This document shows positions 7,495 to 9,480 of a DNA stretch of 9,480 bases, piece by piece; positions within the stretch are counted from its first letter, which is position 1; the number at the start of each line of letters is the position of its first letter. The notes under the pieces are model-generated. The model was not told the DNA's origin, did not search any database, and worked only from the letters and a program-made list of their open reading frames with translations. A program made the translations under genes and the position numbers. This stretch comes from Chitinophaga pinensis (GTDB lineage: Bacteria > Bacteroidota > Bacteroidia > M30B66): the NCBI GenBank assembly GCA_943333015.1, contig CALQRR010000030.1, forward strand, positions 1 through 9,480, written 5' to 3'.

Positions 7495-7549
7495 GCGGTG
7501 TAGCCTGCTTATGGATTAGTACTTTGCAATATATATAAAACCATTTGCT
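7495..7549. promoter_or_regulatory. Divergent promoter gap between TonB receptor gene and dprA
   Basis: The 55 bp must hold start signals for both genes. The centre is A+T-rich (ATATATATAAAA, 7529-7540). Near-matches to the -7 consensus that lack one T are present on both strands: TACTTTGC at 7520-7527 (plus) and TATATTGC at 7533-7526 (minus). Neither is exact and no -33 element is convincing, so the positions are tentative. Confidence 0.3.
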
Positions 7550-8647
7550 ATGCACGCTGATGACGAAATCCAGGCAACAATTGCACTCACTCTGGTTCCG
7601 GGAATCGGTTCCATCACCGCAAGACGGATCATACAACAATTAGGGTCTGCTTCCCGGTTTTTTCAAGAATGCAGAAAGATCCGGATTCCAGGAGTTCGTT
7701 TGGGAGATTTGCAGCAGGGTGAAATTAAAACGTATTTCAGACGTGCAGAAGAAGAAATCCGATTCATGGAACGGAACGACATTCAAGCAGCAATCATTTC
7801 CCATCCTAGCTATCCATCCCGACTTAAAATGTGCGAAGATGCTCCTGCTGTTTTGTTTGCGCGAGGAAATCTCGAACTCAACGCAAGCAGAATGATTGCT
7901 GTGGTTGGAACGCGTAATTCGACAGTATATGGGCAACGATGTTGCGAAGAAGTCGTGGAGGAACTAAGTCGGAACGGGTGCTCACTGATCAGTGGATTGG
8001 CCTATGGGATTGATTCACATGCACACCGGACGGCTCAGCAATTAGGCATGCAGAATATTGGCGTCGTGGCGCATGGCCTCGATCGTGTTTATCCATCAAC
8101 GAATGCAGCGCTGGCAAAAAAAATGGAAAGCCGAGGTGGGCTGGTCAGCGATTTCCCTTCAGGCACGCGGCCCGATCGGGAGAATTTCCCCAAACGAAAC
8201 CGAATTGTTGCCGGTCTGGCGGATGCTGTAATCGTGATCGAAGCATCGGATACGGGTGGGGCGTTGATTACGGCAGAACTTGCCAATTCATATAACCGTG
8301 ATGTGTTTGCCGTTCCGGGATCTTGGGGAAATGACTTTTCTGCAGGATGCAATAAGCTCGTCAAGAATAACAAAGCAGCCATTCTCACATCACCTGCAGA
8401 TTTATCCTGGTACCTCAACTGGAATCAACAGGATGCCTCCAAAACGATACAAACACAGCTGGTTTTCGACTTCAGTCCGGAGGAAGAAGTATTAGTTAGG
8501 TTGATCCAAGCAAAAACCGACGACCTGGATAACCTTTCCATCCTGGCCGGATTAACCATCAGCAAAGCTTCTGCTCTCCTGTTAAACCTTGAATTTCGAG
8601 GCGTTGTGAAATCGCTTCCCGGTAAACTCTATCAGCTGTTATTTTGA
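7550..8647 (+). CDS. dprA: DNA-processing protein DprA
   Basis: DprA binds incoming single-stranded DNA during natural transformation and loads RecA on it. The 365-residue protein has the full long-form layout: an N-terminal helix-hairpin-helix/SAM-like region (about 7-60, LTLVPGIGSITARRIIQQLG), the Rossmann-like core (about 85-285) with VVGTRNSTVYG (118-128), LISGLAYGIDSHAH (146-159), VAHGLDRVYPSTN (173-185), FPKRNRIVAGL (213-223), EASDTGGALITA (231-242) and VFAVPG (252-257), and a C-terminal winged-helix domain (about 305-365, ending GVVKSLPGKLYQLLF). All core motifs are intact. The gene is often present in species not known to be competent, so transformation ability is not proven. No other competence genes are adjacent. 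Its last 16 nt overlap the end of the opposing DCC-family gene. The ATG at 7550 gives the expected N-terminus. Confidence 0.96.
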   Translation: MHADDEIQATIALTLVPGIGSITARRIIQQLGSASRFFQECRKIRIPGVRLGDLQQGEIKTYFRRAEEEIRFMERNDIQAAIISHPSYPSRLKMCEDAPAVLFARGNLELNASRMIAVVGTRNSTVYGQRCCEEVVEELSRNGCSLISGLAYGIDSHAHRTAQQLGMQNIGVVAHGLDRVYPSTNAALAKKMESRGGLVSDFPSGTRPDRENFPKRNRIVAGLADAVIVIEASDTGGALITAELANSYNRDVFAVPGSWGNDFSAGCNKLVKNNKAAILTSPADLSWYLNWNQQDASKTIQTQLVFDFSPEEEVLVRLIQAKTDDLDNLSILAGLTISKASALLLNLEFRGVVKSLPGKLYQLLF

Positions 8648-9051
8648 TCCAAAAAACGTGATTTCCATCCGGGTTGAGGCATGGGGCACGCATCGTATTT
8701 ACCAAACCAGGCATAACGGTTACGAGCAATCAGTCTGTATACCGCCTGTCGAATAAAACGGGGAACAAATCGTAACAATGCGGGCAATTTCCACCAGCCA
8801 CCTAAAAGGTATAACACCCGTAACGATGCATCGCTTTCAAGGTAAATAGTTCCTTGGTCAATGAGAATAACACCATCGGGCAAAGGCAGATGGTAACCCG
8901 CGTCCGACAATAATTGGCGGGCAACATCACTTTGCAATGGTGCAAATTGAAAAACGCCGTTCTGGTCATTCCGAAGAATAAAATGCACAGTCGAATGACA
9001 TAAATGACATACACCATCAAACAGAAGCACGGGATGTTCGCGCACTGCCAT
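8632..9051 (-). CDS. DCC-family (DUF393) thiol-disulfide oxidoreductase-like protein
   Basis: From the ATG at 9051..9049 this is a 139-residue protein. It begins MAVREHPVLLFDGVCHLC, the hallmark DxxCxxC start of the DCC family, with the CxxC pair at C15 and C18. Typical later segments are FQFAPLQSDVARQLL (34-48), the hydrophobic YLLGGWWKLPALLRFVP (81-97), VYRLIARNRYAWFGK (104-118) and a third cysteine at C122. The family has a thioredoxin-like fold and a presumed redox function, but substrates are not established. The start at 9051 is preferred over an in-frame ATG at 9090 because it gives the usual family N-terminus and forms a TAATG junction with the stop of the upstream ABC-F gene, implying coupled translation. 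Its 3' end overlaps dprA by 16 nt on the opposite strand. Confidence 0.9.
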   Translation of the reverse strand: MAVREHPVLLFDGVCHLCHSTVHFILRNDQNGVFQFAPLQSDVARQLLSDAGYHLPLPDGVILIDQGTIYLESDASLRVLYLLGGWWKLPALLRFVPRFIRQAVYRLIARNRYAWFGKYDACPMPQPGWKSRFLDQNNS

Positions 9052-9480
9052 TAGCCCATTTTTTCCTGTTTTGAAAGCAACTCTTCCCATTTTCCCATCT
9101 GCTCATCCAGCTCCTTTTTCAAGGAGTCGTATTTATTTAAAAACGCAGCAGACTCTTGCTGATTGGAATAGAGTGAAGGATCTGCCAACTTCACTTCGGC
9201 ATTCTTAATGTCATTTTCAAGTTCACTCACGCGCACTTCACAATTCCGAAGCTGGGTTTGCAGTTGTTTGATTTCTTTATCCGATGCTTTGGGTTGTGCC
9301 AACTTACTTGCAGCCTCAGCTTTCTGCTCCAACTTCTGTTCTACCTTGGCTTTATTGGCATCTTTTTTCACTTCCAGCTGACGAAGACTTGCCAACTTTC
9401 TGCTCTGTAGGAACTCAAAAATTCCACCTGGGAATTCTTTAATCTTTCCCTCATTGAACTCATAGACCTTATTACACAAA
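9051..9480 (-). CDS. ABC-F family ATPase, C-terminal part only
   Basis: The frame enters from the right edge and ends at TAA (9053..9051), giving about 142 residues of the C-terminal end. The first visible residues, CNKVYEFNEGKIKEFPGGIFEFLQSRK, match the end of the second ATPase domain of ABC-F proteins, where a V/W-x-hydrophobic-x-x-GKIKE-x-x-G stretch follows the last nucleotide-binding motifs. It is followed by a charged linker and a long antiparallel coiled coil (heptad-like LQTQLRNCEVRVSELENDI, then a return helix with LKKELDEQMGKWEELL), the ABC_tran_CTD type. ABC-F proteins act on the ribosome (translation factors or antibiotic protection), not in transport. Walker A, linker and signature motifs lie outside the window, so the subfamily (Uup-like or other) cannot be confirmed. 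It is the upstream partner of the DCC-family gene. Confidence 0.85.
   Translation of the reverse strand, partial: LCNKVYEFNEGKIKEFPGGIFEFLQSRKLASLRQLEVKKDANKAKVEQKLEQKAEAASKLAQPKASDKEIKQLQTQLRNCEVRVSELENDIKNAEVKLADPSLYSNQQESAAFLNKYDSLKKELDEQMGKWEELLSKQEKMG

Noticed and set aside
7529..7540. ATATATATAAAA as a repeat element or origin-like box
   Set aside because: It is a short A+T-rich run in a promoter gap, with no DnaA-box-like repeats or wider repeat structure around it.
7331..7639. Minus-strand open frame of 102 codons across the dprA/TonB receptor gap
   Set aside because: It overlaps the receptor's 5' end and antisense dprA, is rich in Cys/His/Arg like random frames, and blocks the region needed for both promoters.
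9052..9090. In-frame upstream ATG at 9090 adding 13 residues to the DCC-family protein
   Set aside because: The extension codes for MGRVAFKTGKNGL, which is not family-like and overlaps the ABC-F coding end. The ATG at 9051 forms a TAATG junction and gives the standard N-terminus.
9477..9479. TTG at 9479..9477 as the start of a short 142-residue gene
   Set aside because: The frame continues beyond the window edge and the residues match the interior of an ABC-F protein, so this is a truncated view, not a start.

Overview
This 9.5 kb window reads as an ordinary, densely packed piece of chromosome from a member of the Bacteroidota. Evidence for that assignment: gldB and gldC gliding genes; a CarboxypepD-type TonB-dependent receptor; a PorT-like outer-membrane barrel; -7 promoter elements of the Bacteroidota form TAnnTTTG; and the absence of Shine-Dalgarno sequences in front of the genes. 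I cannot place it below phylum level, although gliding genes fit the classes with gliding or formerly gliding members.

Layout. Positions 1-2499 (minus strand) hold a three-gene, translationally coupled unit: gldB, then gldC, then a secreted PKD-like protein that runs off the left edge. A 99-bp divergent control region (2500-2598) separates it from a plus-strand outer-membrane beta-barrel gene (2599-3315), a clear intrinsic terminator (3339-3370), and nadE for glutamine-dependent NAD+ synthase (3373-5025). nadE converges with a large minus-strand TonB-dependent receptor gene (5029-7494), with only 3 nt between the stops. A 55-bp divergent gap leads to plus-strand dprA (7550-8647), whose end overlaps by 16 nt the end of a minus-strand DCC-family (DUF393) thiol-disulfide oxidoreductase-like gene (8632-9051). 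That gene is coupled by a TAATG stop/start to the C-terminal end of an ABC-F ATPase entering from the right edge (9051-9480).

How the genes relate. The left half has a surface/gliding theme: a lipoprotein (GldB), a small presumably cytoplasmic partner (GldC), a large secreted protein in the same operon, and a small outer-membrane barrel transcribed divergently. The rest looks like unrelated housekeeping or accessory functions: NAD synthesis, nutrient uptake, single-strand DNA handling in transformation, redox, and ribosome-associated ABC-F. No RNA genes, insertion sequences, CRISPR arrays, phage genes or attachment sites were seen. I found no clearly undescribed system. The most worthwhile points are the coupled third gene of the gldBC operon, the terminator hairpin lying directly against the nadE start codon, and the facing promoter elements between gldB and the barrel gene.
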